A model generated the notes under the pieces. The model was not told the DNA's origin and did not search any database. It saw only the letters and a list, made by a program, of their open reading frames with translations. From an uncultured Clostridia bacterium (GTDB taxonomy: Bacteria > Bacillota > Clostridia > TANB77 > CAG-508): a stretch of 5,240 nucleotides of DNA. The stretch is from the NCBI GenBank assembly GCA_948528155.1, contig CAOSZT010000146.1:271-5510 (forward strand), in the 5' to 3' direction. The position numbers were made by a program, and so were the translations under genes. Shown in pieces: positions 1 through 4,161 of the stretch; the stretch's first letter is position 1; each line of letters opens with the position of its first letter.

Positions 1-48
1 AAAAGCCATATCGAAACTGTTACACTTCTAACCTTGAAAAATCAATAG
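1..48 (+). CDS. 3' end of a host gene, possibly a 23S rRNA uracil-C5-methyltransferase (partial)
   Basis: Frame 1 stays open from the window edge to a TAG at 46-48 and reads KSHIETVTLLTLKNQ. RlmD/RumA-type methyltransferases commonly end in a segment like FPxTxHVETVxLL, and HIETVTLL fits it, so this may be the last 15 codons of such a gene. The enzyme makes 5-methyluridine in 23S rRNA from S-adenosylmethionine; its catalytic domain would lie outside the window. The reading rests on 15 residues and could be chance. The position, immediately before the attachment-like repeats and the integrase, suggests the element sits in or just after this 3' end, and the final codons (LKNQ) may be supplied by the element. 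Confidence 0.42.
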   Translation, partial: KSHIETVTLLTLKNQ

Positions 49-62
49 TTATAGCGATTTTT
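37..62. repeat. 7-bp inverted repeat; candidate attachment core or host-gene terminator
   Basis: AAAAATC (37-43) is repeated inverted as GATTTTT (56-62) around a 12-base centre, overlapping the stop codon of the upstream reading frame. It lies between host-like sequence and the integrase arm-type repeats, where the recombination core of a left attachment site would be expected. A weak bidirectional terminator for the upstream gene is the alternative. The core cannot be fixed without the other end of the element or an empty target. Confidence 0.35.
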
Positions 63-82
63 AATAGTAAAAATGTTGTGAA

Positions 83-122
83 TGTCAACCATTTGTCAAC
101 CAAAATTTTATGCGGTTGACAA
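83..122. repeat. TGTCAACC repeats, probable integrase arm-type sites of the attachment region
   Basis: TGTCAACC occurs at 83-90 and 94-101, spaced 11 bp (about one helical turn), and inverted as GGTTGACA at 114-121. The last two form a 9-bp dyad, TTGTCAACC...GGTTGACAA (93-101 and 114-122). Short direct and inverted repeats next to the 3' end of a phage-type integrase gene are typical of the arm sites bound by the integrase N-terminal domain, or of excisionase sites. Location and geometry support this; the motif itself was not matched to a known integrase. Confidence 0.55.
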
Positions 123-131
123 TTATATGTA

Positions 132-161
132 AAAAATAAGAGCCTTAATGACTCTTATTTT
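132..161 (-). terminator. Intrinsic terminator of the integrase gene
   Basis: CTCTTATTTT (152-161) and AAAATAAGAG (133-142) form a perfect 10-bp stem with a 9-base loop that contains the integrase stop codon (complement of 145-147). Read on the minus strand the second arm ends in TTATTTTTT, giving a U-rich tail. This closes the leftward transcript before the attachment region. The plus strand has a weaker T run, so some bidirectional activity is possible. Confidence 0.7.
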
Positions 162-1386
162 GATTTACAGCTTTTTCAAATATTTCTACAGAATTATTAC
201 TCATTTTTTCTGTATGATGCACATAAGTATTATAAGTAGTTTCTATATTGGCATGACCTAGCCTAACTTGAACATCTTTTATTTCTGCTCCATTTTCAAT
301 TAGAGTAGTTGCATGGGTGTGCCTTAAAGAATGGTAGTTAAATGTTATACCTAAACCATAATTGATTACTTTAGATGCATATTTGAAAGAATTAGGAGTA
401 ACAAGTTCGCCATCTTCTTTTGTACATACCATTTCCACTTTTTTTAATGTACCAGAAGGAATATTTGCTTTCAAAAAATATAAAGGTCTATATTCTTTAT
501 TGTCAATAATTTCAATTCCTTCATATACACAAGTATAATGGCAACCGTATTTTAATTTATTCTGTAATTGATCCTTTTTATATTTTTTTAGAATATTGAG
601 TAAAGTGTTTCCTATTTCTATTGTTCTTGTACTCGTTGGTGTTTTAGGAGTACCAAAATACCATAGTTTAGTATCTTCATTATAATAGATTATTTTATTT
701 ATTGATATTTTTTTATTTTCTAAATCGATATCATCCCATGTTAATCCTAAAGTTTCTCCAATTCTAAAACCAGTATAATAACCAATCATAATGGGTAAAT
801 AAAAAGTAGAGCCATAAGGGAAGCGGTCTATTATTTTTTCAAATTCCTCAGGTTTTATATATTTATGATTTGCATCAGTTTTAGAATGCTCATATTTTGG
901 AAATTTCACATATAGCATAGGACTACTTTTTATAAAGTTACATGGATGCACAGCATACTTTAAGGCACCAGATAAAACACCCATAAGATTTGTTAAATGG
1001 CTCTTACTGAAACCATTAATGTATTTTGAATTTATAAATTCCTGTAGAATAGTAGGAGTGAGTGATTTTAATTTATAAATTCCTATACTAGATTTGATGT
1101 GATTTTCAATATAATTCTTATAAGATTGTTGTGTATTTATTTTTAATTCTAATGTTACATAGTTTTTATACCAATAGTCGAAGTAATCTGATACAGATAT
1201 CTCTGATGGTTCAAAATGTAACCCAGAATTATTATATTCGGCGAGAGCTTTTACACCTGCATCAAGAGCTTCCTTTTTAGTATTAAAACCAGACTTTGTA
1301 ATTTGTTTTCTTTTTCCTTCGATTTTTGCAGCTTCAAATTGATACTGCCATTTTTGACCTCTTTTTCTTACATTAATTTCTGACAT
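145..1386 (-). CDS. int: Tyrosine recombinase (phage/Tn916-type integrase)
   Basis: This 413-aa site-specific recombinase would insert and, with an excisionase, remove the element by Holliday-junction strand exchange. Residues 1-60 form a basic, beta-rich arm-binding domain (VRKRGQKWQYQFE). Residues about 64-165 are the helical core-binding domain. Residues about 175-400 are the catalytic domain, with Arg208 (TGFRIGE), Lys248 (TPKT), His352 and Arg355 (YHSLRHTH), His378 (RLGH) and nucleophile Tyr388 (TYVHHT), so the catalytic set is complete and the length is normal. The start is the ATG at 1386, with GGAGGTA at 1399-1393 seven bases upstream. An in-frame ATG at 1401 overlaps that ribosome site and is rejected. 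It is the last gene of the minus-strand group and ends beside the probable attachment site. A possible promoter (TTCGAA, 17 bp, TTATAT at 1479-1451) is weak; read-through from upstream genes is equally possible. Confidence 0.95.
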   Translation of the reverse strand: MSEINVRKRGQKWQYQFEAAKIEGKRKQITKSGFNTKKEALDAGVKALAEYNNSGLHFEPSEISVSDYFDYWYKNYVTLELKINTQQSYKNYIENHIKSSIGIYKLKSLTPTILQEFINSKYINGFSKSHLTNLMGVLSGALKYAVHPCNFIKSSPMLYVKFPKYEHSKTDANHKYIKPEEFEKIIDRFPYGSTFYLPIMIGYYTGFRIGETLGLTWDDIDLENKKISINKIIYYNEDTKLWYFGTPKTPTSTRTIEIGNTLLNILKKYKKDQLQNKLKYGCHYTCVYEGIEIIDNKEYRPLYFLKANIPSGTLKKVEMVCTKEDGELVTPNSFKYASKVINYGLGITFNYHSLRHTHATTLIENGAEIKDVQVRLGHANIETTYNTYVHHTEKMSNNSVEIFEKAVNQNKSH

Positions 1387-1428
1387 AAAAAATACCTCCA
1401 TTTTTCTTTAATTTATTTTCATAAACAC

Positions 1429-1457
1429 TTGAAAAATAGAGGTACTTTGTATATAAT
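1429..1457 (+). promoter_or_regulatory. Sigma-A promoter of the candidate small RNA
   Basis: TTGAAA (1429-1434), a 17-bp spacer and a perfect TATAAT (1452-1457) lie on the plus strand, so transcription should begin near 1464. No plus-strand protein gene follows. The transcript would run into two hairpins and a T-run terminator within about 80 nt. The promoter lies between the divergently read integrase and CxxC-protein genes. Confidence 0.7.
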
Positions 1458-1466
1458 TACAAAGTA
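1443..1466. promoter_or_regulatory. Perfect 24-bp palindrome centred on the -10 box (candidate operator)
   Basis: TACTTTGTA (1443-1451) and TACAAAGTA (1458-1466) are exact inverted copies flanking the TATAAT at 1452-1457. A dimeric protein bound here would cover the -10 element and start site, and also the weak minus-strand promoter candidate for the integrase. The motif differs from the GTTTAG-N6-CTAAAC operators of the repressor, so a different regulator is implied. None can be named from the window; the excisionase-like HTH protein is one candidate. Confidence 0.5.
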
Positions 1467-1545
1467 AACACTTTTCGAAGTGCTTATGCTCTGGATAATG
1501 TGTGACGTTCCGCAAAAAATGTAACACATTATCCTTTTTTATTTT
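1464..1545 (+). ncRNA. Candidate small antisense RNA (about 80 nt)
   Basis: The predicted transcript starts near 1464 after a consensus promoter. It has a small hairpin at 1467-1484 (CACTT/AAGTG core, loop TTCG) and ends in a strong terminator hairpin at 1493-1534 followed by T6-A-T4. No ribosome site or ORF of note is visible. Bases 1499-1514 are perfectly complementary, 16 of 16, to plus-strand bases 3277-3292 in the early mRNA, four bases before the ribosome site of the excisionase-like gene. The central part of that match, GTTCCGC (1507-1513), lies in the predicted terminator loop and could start pairing. Phage antisense RNAs such as P22 sar and P1/P4 c4 are functional precedents, not homologues. 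Promoter and terminator are seen directly; transcription and pairing are inferred. Confidence 0.6.
1493..1545 (+). terminator. Strong intrinsic terminator of the small RNA
   Basis: GGATAATGTGT (1493-1503) pairs perfectly over 11 bp with ACACATTATCC (1524-1534). After one mismatch, two further pairs (1505-1506 with 1521-1522) leave a 14-base loop. TTTTTTATTTT follows at 1535-1545. The T tract is on the plus strand only, so it terminates rightward transcription. It does not look like the end signal of the minus-strand CxxC gene, whose stop is at 1544-1546. Confidence 0.8.
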
Positions 1546-2164
1546 ATTCAACATTATTTTCAGTTAATATATCTTCTAAGTTCATAGCAATAGCTTCTTC
1601 ACAAAAACTACATAATTTTAATCCTTGATGTTTGGCTTCTTCAATAGATATTAATTTCCATCCATTAAACTTTTCTCTATAAACGTTAGACCATCGTTTA
1701 TAGCAACCTGTACATTTATGATAAGTCTTTCCATCTTCAGATATTAAAACATAGTCATCTAAATCTAATATTAGTTTATCACTTACTTTTTCTACTTTTC
1801 CATTTGAATGAGTTATAGTTACTAAAGTATCTTCAAAGGATTTTTGAAATCGTTCGTCATGTTCTTTTTTATCATTTTTTAGTAAATATTCTTTATATTC
1901 TTTTATTTCTTTTTCTAAAGCTCTAATACGAGAGATGTCTTTTTTGTTCTTAAAAATACATTTTACTTCATTGTCAATTTCATTATTGGTATAGCAGTGA
2001 AATACCATACCATGTTGATAGTTGTTTGTATCTTTAACGATAAATAATATATTTGCTGTTCTAACATCAAATTCAGTCTTTTTGCCATTTGATAGTATAA
2101 TTATCTTATTATTAATTTTATCTAGAGAAACATCATTCTTTTTAGAGCGATTAAATAAATACAT
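1544..2164 (-). CDS. Hypothetical protein with paired CxxC (zinc-ribbon-like) motifs
   Basis: This 206-aa soluble protein is not one I recognise. Residues 11-45 form a beta-rich segment with LSNGKKTEF. Residues about 76-112 are highly charged and likely helical or coiled-coil (IRALEKEIKEYKEYLLKNDKK). A second segment (VTITHSNGKVEKVSDKLILDL) resembles the first and may be an internal repeat. The C-terminal part has Cys151-x2-Cys154 (CTGC) and Cys185-x2-Cys188 (CSFC), a likely four-cysteine zinc site. There is no signal peptide or membrane segment. The chosen start is the ATG at 2164; a TTG at 2167 directly before it is equally well placed behind AGGAGG (2180-2175). The stop codon of the S24 half (2179-2181) overlaps this ribosome site, so the two are probably translationally coupled. 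Its place between repressor and integrase suggests expression in the lysogen. A role in controlling integration or excision is possible but unsupported by homology. Confidence 0.75.
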   Translation of the reverse strand: MYLFNRSKKNDVSLDKINNKIIILSNGKKTEFDVRTANILFIVKDTNNYQHGMVFHCYTNNEIDNEVKCIFKNKKDISRIRALEKEIKEYKEYLLKNDKKEHDERFQKSFEDTLVTITHSNGKVEKVSDKLILDLDDYVLISEDGKTYHKCTGCYKRWSNVYREKFNGWKLISIEEAKHQGLKLCSFCEEAIAMNLEDILTENNVE

Positions 2165-2178
2165 CAAAAGTTCTCCTC

Positions 2179-2598
2179 CTATTTAAAAGCACTGTTATTT
2201 TCTACTTTTACAACTTCACCTAAAATTTCTAAATCTTCAAAATTAAAATCATATTGAGTAGGGAAGTTCCACATATTCATAGCTTGTAATTCTACATTTC
2301 CATTATCAGATTTGATTACTTTACGAATAATTGGATTGCCATTCTTAATTTTCAATAAATAAGTTTTTCCATTAGAAAAATCATTATATTTTTTTATTAT
2401 GGCTATATCTCCAATATCAAGAAGAGGAGCCATAGAACTATCTGAAGCATATATTGCAAAATAATTTTTTGGGTCATCTTCAGCAATGTCTGTTCTATAT
2501 GAATAAGGTATTTTTTGCAGAATTTCATTGGTAGAAAGATTTATTACATCTATTTCTGCAATTTTAGTTCTTCCATCCATAGATACATCATATCCCAT
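2179..2598 (-). CDS. S24 (LexA/CI-type) peptidase-like half of the phage repressor
   Basis: This 139-aa frame is the C-terminal dimerisation and peptidase-like domain of a CI-type repressor. YASDSSMAPLLDIGD matches the Ser-Met-x-Pro...GD signature, with Ser55 as likely nucleophile and Lys93 (PIIRKV) as likely base, 38 residues apart as in LexA-type folds. No Ala-Gly or Cys-Gly cleavage site is evident before Ser55, so RecA-stimulated self-cleavage is uncertain. The ATG at 2598 has no ribosome site, and MGYDVSM is the usual continuation of a repressor linker (xPxWLMGYDV). The frame is therefore best read as the continuation of the HTH frame at 2588-2797 after one +1 shift, giving a 205-aa protein of normal repressor size. 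Reinitiation at 2598 in the 11-base overlap with the HTH frame is the alternative. A TAG at 2179-2181 overlaps the next gene's ribosome site. Confidence 0.85.
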   Translation of the reverse strand: MGYDVSMDGRTKIAEIDVINLSTNEILQKIPYSYRTDIAEDDPKNYFAIYASDSSMAPLLDIGDIAIIKKYNDFSNGKTYLLKIKNGNPIIRKVIKSDNGNVELQAMNMWNFPTQYDFNFEDLEILGEVVKVENNSAFK

Positions 2599-2797
2599 TA
2601 ACCAGCCGAGGATCTACATCTAAAGCTTTTGATAATAAATATACACCATCTTGTTTTGCTTTGTATCGACCAGACATATAAGAACTTATTTTAGATTTAG
2701 AAATACCTGTTTTTTCTGCTAAATCAATTGGTTTTATATTTCTTATAAATAAAGCTTTTGAAAGTCTGTTAGCAAAAGTATCTATTCTTCCATTCAT
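2588..2797 (-). CDS. XRE-family DNA-binding half of the split phage repressor
   Basis: This 69-aa frame carries the HTH_3/XRE domain of a CI-type repressor. Residues about 21-46 (IKPIDLAEKTGISKSKISSY) are the helix-turn-helix, with the recognition helix near Ser33-Ty40, followed by the usual LLSKALDVDP helix. Translation starts at ATG 2797 behind AGGAGGG (2809-2803). Longer readings from 2860 would begin inside the promoter and are excluded. In this frame the protein ends RLVNGI, five codons after a CGG; a +1 step there gives WLMGYDV and continues into the S24 domain. Without the shift the product is a DNA-binding domain lacking its dimerisation domain, likely a poor repressor. It is transcribed leftward from the promoter at 2832-2860 and probably autoregulated through the operator copy inside that promoter. 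Confidence 0.85.
   Translation of the reverse strand: MNGRIDTFANRLSKALFIRNIKPIDLAEKTGISKSKISSYMSGRYKAKQDGVYLLSKALDVDPRLVNGI
2605..2611 (-). other. Frame change (+1) in the repressor at CCT-CGG-C
   Basis: On the minus strand the codons read CCT (2611-2609), CGG (2608-2606), CTG, GTT, and reach TGA at 2590-2588. Skipping one base, either the C at 2608 or the C at 2605, restores DP(G/R)WLMGYDV, the expected linker into the S24 domain. There is no long homopolymer at the site. It can be a real disabling mutation, an assembly error or programmed +1 recoding; the sequence alone cannot decide. Confidence 0.7.
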
Positions 2798-2831
2798 TTT
2801 TTCCCTCCTATATAAATTCTTTATTAAAAAA

Positions 2832-2860
2832 ATAATATCACAAAAGTTTAGAAATGTCAA
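2832..2860 (-). promoter_or_regulatory. Repressor promoter (leftward, maintenance type)
   Basis: On the minus strand TTGACA (2860-2855), a 17-bp spacer and TATTAT (2837-2832) form a near-consensus sigma-A promoter. Transcription should start near 2825, leaving a short leader with AGGAGGG before the repressor ATG at 2797. A degenerate operator copy (2846-2862) overlaps the -35 box and spacer, which suggests autorepression. Confidence 0.8.
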
Positions 2861-2862
2861 AC
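2846..2862. promoter_or_regulatory. Degenerate operator copy in the repressor promoter
   Basis: GTTTAG (2846-2851) is an exact half-site of the element's operator. The facing half is only approximate (TCAAAC at 2857-2862) and is one base closer than in the perfect copies. It overlaps the -35 element and spacer of the leftward promoter, so binding would block repressor transcription. The imperfect half suggests weaker binding. Confidence 0.5.
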
Positions 2863-2886
2863 ATTTTACGGCTTTTTGAAAATAAA

Positions 2887-2904
2887 ATTTAGAAAAAACT
2901 AAAC
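2887..2904. promoter_or_regulatory. Operator O1, upstream of the early promoter
   Basis: ATTTAG-AAAAAA-CTAAAC matches the two perfect downstream copies at 17 of 18 bases, differing only in the first base. It lies between the divergent promoters, 17 bp before the rightward -35 box. From here a bound dimer could contact dimers on either side. The dyad symmetry fits an XRE/Cro dimer. Confidence 0.65.
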
Positions 2905-2921
2905 TTTTTTTGAGAAATGTA

Positions 2922-2950
2922 TTGACAAAACAAAAAAACAGATATAATAT
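2922..2950 (+). promoter_or_regulatory. Early (rightward) promoter of the Cro-like operon
   Basis: TTGACA (2922-2927) is followed after 17 bp by TAATAT (2945-2950). An overlapping TATAAT (2943-2948) would give a 15-bp spacer. Transcription should start near 2957, at the edge of operator O2 (2958-2975), so a repressor there would cover the start site. This is the expected main lytic or early promoter, driving the Cro-like gene and the genes to about 4465. Confidence 0.85.
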
Positions 2951-2957
2951 GTTATCA

Positions 2958-2975
2958 GTTTAGAAAAAACTAAAC
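2958..2975. promoter_or_regulatory. Operator O2, at the early transcription start
   Basis: GTTTAG-AAAAAA-CTAAAC is a perfect 18-bp dyad located right at the predicted start of the early transcript and just before the Cro-like gene's AAGGAGG. Binding by the CI-type repressor or the Cro-like protein would block initiation. As RNA it could form only a short 6-bp hairpin, so a DNA operator is the better reading. Confidence 0.75.
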
Positions 2976-2994
2976 AAAAAGGAGGCGAGAAAGA

Positions 2995-3234
2995 ATGGCT
3001 AAAAGTAGAAATAAAAAATGTGTATTTGACTTTGGAAAATTACAAGGCAGAATTAGAGAATTACATATTACACAAGATAATGTTGCTCAATATTTAAATA
3101 TTAATAAATCTACATTCAGTCTTAAAGTAAATAATCAAGTACCGTTTACACAAGATGAAATTCATCAAATGCTTATTTTTTTGAAAATACCAGATGAAGA
3201 AATAAAGCTATATTTTTTTGAAGAAAAAGTTTAG
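2995..3234 (+). CDS. Cro-like phage regulator (DUF739-type HTH protein)
   Basis: This 79-aa basic protein resembles DUF739 phage regulators, whose members share the pattern FDFxKLxGRIxE...TQxxxAxxLxIxKSxxSLKxNxxxxFTQxEI. Here it reads FDFGKLQGRIRELHITQDNVAQYLNINKSTFSLKVNNQVPFTQDEI, split by the turn near Asn35, with the recognition helix about residues 37-45. It is the first gene after the early promoter and opposes the divergent CI-type repressor, the classic place for a Cro that shuts off repressor synthesis. The ATG at 2995 follows AAGGAGG (2979-2985) by nine bases. Its stop codon (3232-3234) lies inside operator O3. The function as Cro is inferred from position and family. Confidence 0.85.
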   Translation: MAKSRNKKCVFDFGKLQGRIRELHITQDNVAQYLNINKSTFSLKVNNQVPFTQDEIHQMLIFLKIPDEEIKLYFFEEKV

Positions 3235-3246
3235 AAAAAACTAAAC
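3229..3246. promoter_or_regulatory. Operator O3, overlapping the end of the Cro-like gene
   Basis: A second perfect GTTTAG-AAAAAA-CTAAAC, identical to O2, covers the last codon and TAG stop of the Cro-like gene and ends just before the next ribosome site. No good promoter lies at it. It may act as a transcription roadblock or as a distant site for repressor looping, 271 bp from O2. Exact conservation inside a stop codon suggests selection. Confidence 0.65.
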
Positions 3247-3259
3247 GAAAGGAGAAGAA

Positions 3260-3340
3260 ATGAAAAAATTAAAAAATGCGGAACGTCACACAAAACAAGG
3301 AGGAAATTTTGATGGAAGATATTTTGTATACTGTAGCTGA
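3260..3340 (+). CDS. Possible 26-aa leader ORF overlapping the excisionase-like gene
   Basis: ATG 3260 lies five bases after AAAGGAG (3248-3254), a good ribosome site, and the frame runs to a TGA at 3338-3340. It starts MKKLKNAERHTKQGG and has no recognisable domain. Codons 6-11 are the 16-base stretch complementary to the candidate small RNA, and the ORF spans the ribosome site and start of the excisionase-like gene in another frame. It could be a leader whose translation sets access to the next ribosome site, or simply a ribosome loading point. Only its start signal supports it. Confidence 0.45.
   Translation: MKKLKNAERHTKQGGNFDGRYFVYCS
3277..3292 (+). promoter_or_regulatory. 16-base antisense target upstream of the excisionase-like ribosome site
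   Basis: TGCGGAACGTCACACA is the exact reverse complement of plus-strand bases 1499-1514 in the candidate small RNA. It stands out as GC-rich in an A-rich, apparently unstructured leader, so it should be accessible. It ends four bases before AAGGAGG (3297-3303). Pairing could hinder ribosome loading or recruit RNase III. A shared protein-binding site on both DNA copies is the alternative. Confidence 0.55.
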
Positions 3341-3545
3341 AACAGCTAAGCTATTAAAAACTAACCCTAATTACATATATGACTTAATAAATAAAGGATT
3401 ATTACCAGCATTAAAATTGGGAAGTTTCAAAATTAGGAAATCTTCATTATTAGAATTTTTATCAAGATATGAAGGACAAGACCTAACAGATCTAGATAAT
3501 ATCAAAGAATTGGAAGGAGTGAAAAAAGTTGAAAATATCAGATAA
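3312..3545 (+). CDS. Excisionase-like / HTH_17 DNA-binding protein
   Basis: This 77-aa protein has the MerR-like winged helix of the excisionase family (helix-turn-helix type 17): YTVAETAKLLKTNPNYIYDL at residues 6-25, then the wing GLLPALKLGSFKIRKSSLLEFL at 29-50. The C-terminal tail is charged. Such proteins bend DNA at attachment sites to favour excision, or act as small transcription regulators; the window cannot separate these. The start is ATG 3312 with AAGGAGG at 3297-3303. A longer in-frame start at 3276 has no ribosome site and would begin with a CGG codon. Its leader contains the antisense target, so its synthesis may be limited by the small RNA. The last five codons and stop overlap the start of the next gene. 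Confidence 0.8.
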   Translation: MEDILYTVAETAKLLKTNPNYIYDLINKGLLPALKLGSFKIRKSSLLEFLSRYEGQDLTDLDNIKELEGVKKVENIR

Positions 3546-3783
3546 AAAGAAATTTATAGTTAGAGTAATCGAAATATTAGTAATCATAGTAACAATTATA
3601 GTAACACCGATAGCGATAAAATATGCAACTGCAGTAAGAGGCTATGAAGCGGTTGGCGGAGAGTATTTATTACCAATATTCGCTTTAGTTATTATTCTTA
3701 TTATAGAAACAATTTATGAAGCAAGTGAAGAGAGTAAAAAAATAAAAAAAATGGAGGAAAACAGAAATGGAATTAAAAGATAG
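3529..3783 (+). CDS. Small membrane protein, two predicted transmembrane helices
   Basis: This 84-aa protein is not recognised as a family. Residues about 10-30 (FIVRVIEILVIIVTIIVTPI) and 47-63 (LLPIFALVIILIIETIY) are strongly hydrophobic, joined by a short loop with GYEAVGGE. The lysines before the first helix and the charged tail (SEESKKIKKMEENRN) place both ends in the cytoplasm, a membrane hairpin. The start is TTG 3529 behind AAGGAG (3514-3519). It overlaps the preceding gene by 17 bases and the following gene by 17, so all three are likely coupled. Small membrane proteins in prophage early regions sometimes act in exclusion or membrane stress, but nothing here shows that. Confidence 0.75.
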   Translation: MKISDKKKFIVRVIEILVIIVTIIVTPIAIKYATAVRGYEAVGGEYLLPIFALVIILIIETIYEASEESKKIKKMEENRNGIKR

Positions 3784-4078
3784 TATTTTAGAAAAAATAA
3801 CAAGTTTATATGCTCTATTAAGCAAAATTGATAGATATTGGACAAAAGCAGAAATTACAAAATCAATAAAGCAATATAATTCGATGGAATTAGATGTAAG
3901 AGTATATACATTTTTAGAAGAAGATGGAGAAGATGAAAAAAGGCTTGCATATATTGTAAAAGAAAAAATAAATCTAATGGAATCGACTGTTGAACAAGAT
4001 TTGAATTACTTATTAGAAGATGTGAAAAAATTAGTTGTTTCAAAAGAAGAGGAGGAAGCAAAATGCCAAACAAATTAG
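3767..4078 (+). CDS. Hypothetical 103-aa helical protein
   Basis: This acidic, mostly helical protein has no family I recognise. It has a hydrophobic heptad-like start (ILEKITSLYALLSKID), a central YWTKAEITKSIKQY, and a C-terminal helix with many Glu and Lys (EEEEAKCQTN at the end). No membrane segment, signal peptide or metal site is visible. The ATG at 3767 follows GGAGG (3753-3757) by nine bases and overlaps the membrane-protein gene by 17. Its end overlaps the next small ORF by 16. Tight overlaps and a good ribosome site support real coding; a minus-strand frame across it (3855-4073) is a shadow. Confidence 0.7.
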   Translation: MELKDSILEKITSLYALLSKIDRYWTKAEITKSIKQYNSMELDVRVYTFLEEDGEDEKRLAYIVKEKINLMESTVEQDLNYLLEDVKKLVVSKEEEEAKCQTN

Positions 4079-4161
4079 ATAAATGCTATTACTGGCACAT
4101 TGTTACATTAGCAATAATGAAATATAAATTGAAAAGATTAGGAGGAAACTATAATGGCTAA
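4063..4161 (+). CDS. Small ORF, 32 aa, in the early operon
   Basis: ATG 4063 is preceded by GGAGG (4051-4055) at seven bases, and the frame ends in TAA at 4159-4161. The peptide starts MPNKLDKCYYWHIVTLAIMK and ends in a basic tail with RLGGNYNG. Residues 9-19 are moderately hydrophobic but too short for a sure membrane helix. It overlaps the previous gene by 16 bases and the next by 8 (shared ATGGCTAA), and it contains the next gene's AGGAGG. It fills the otherwise unexplained 75 bases between two coupled genes. A coupling device rather than a functional peptide is possible. Confidence 0.55.
   Translation: MPNKLDKCYYWHIVTLAIMKYKLKRLGGNYNG

Noticed and set aside
1387..1401. Longer integrase start at ATG 1401 (five extra residues)
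   Set aside because: That ATG overlaps the GGAGGTA ribosome site of the ATG at 1386, which has ideal spacing; the extra residues are the site read as codons.
1400..1545. Minus-strand reading through the integrase/CxxC gap as a peptide containing LRNVTHYPEHK
   Set aside because: There is no start codon with a ribosome site, and the interval is better explained by a plus-strand promoter, hairpins and terminator.
2798..2860. Longer N-terminus for the repressor HTH frame
   Set aside because: It would start within the -35 box of the repressor's own promoter, upstream of the predicted transcription start; ATG 2797 has a strong ribosome site.
2943..2948. TATAAT as the -10 box of the early promoter
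   Set aside because: It leaves only 15 bp to TTGACA; the overlapping TAATAT at 2945-2950 gives the normal 17 bp.
2958..2975. GTTTAG-N6-CTAAAC as terminator or riboswitch hairpins
   Set aside because: A 6-bp stem without a T run is too weak, and the repeated exact dyads at promoters fit DNA operators better.
3276..3311. Longer start for the excisionase-like protein at ATG 3276
   Set aside because: No ribosome site precedes it, and ATG 3312 has AAGGAGG at eight bases. If it were real, it would add a third in-frame CGG codon, which would weaken the CGG argument.
3855..4073. Minus-strand 72-aa frame
   Set aside because: It is a leucine-rich shadow of the plus-strand gene at 3767-4078, with no ribosome site.
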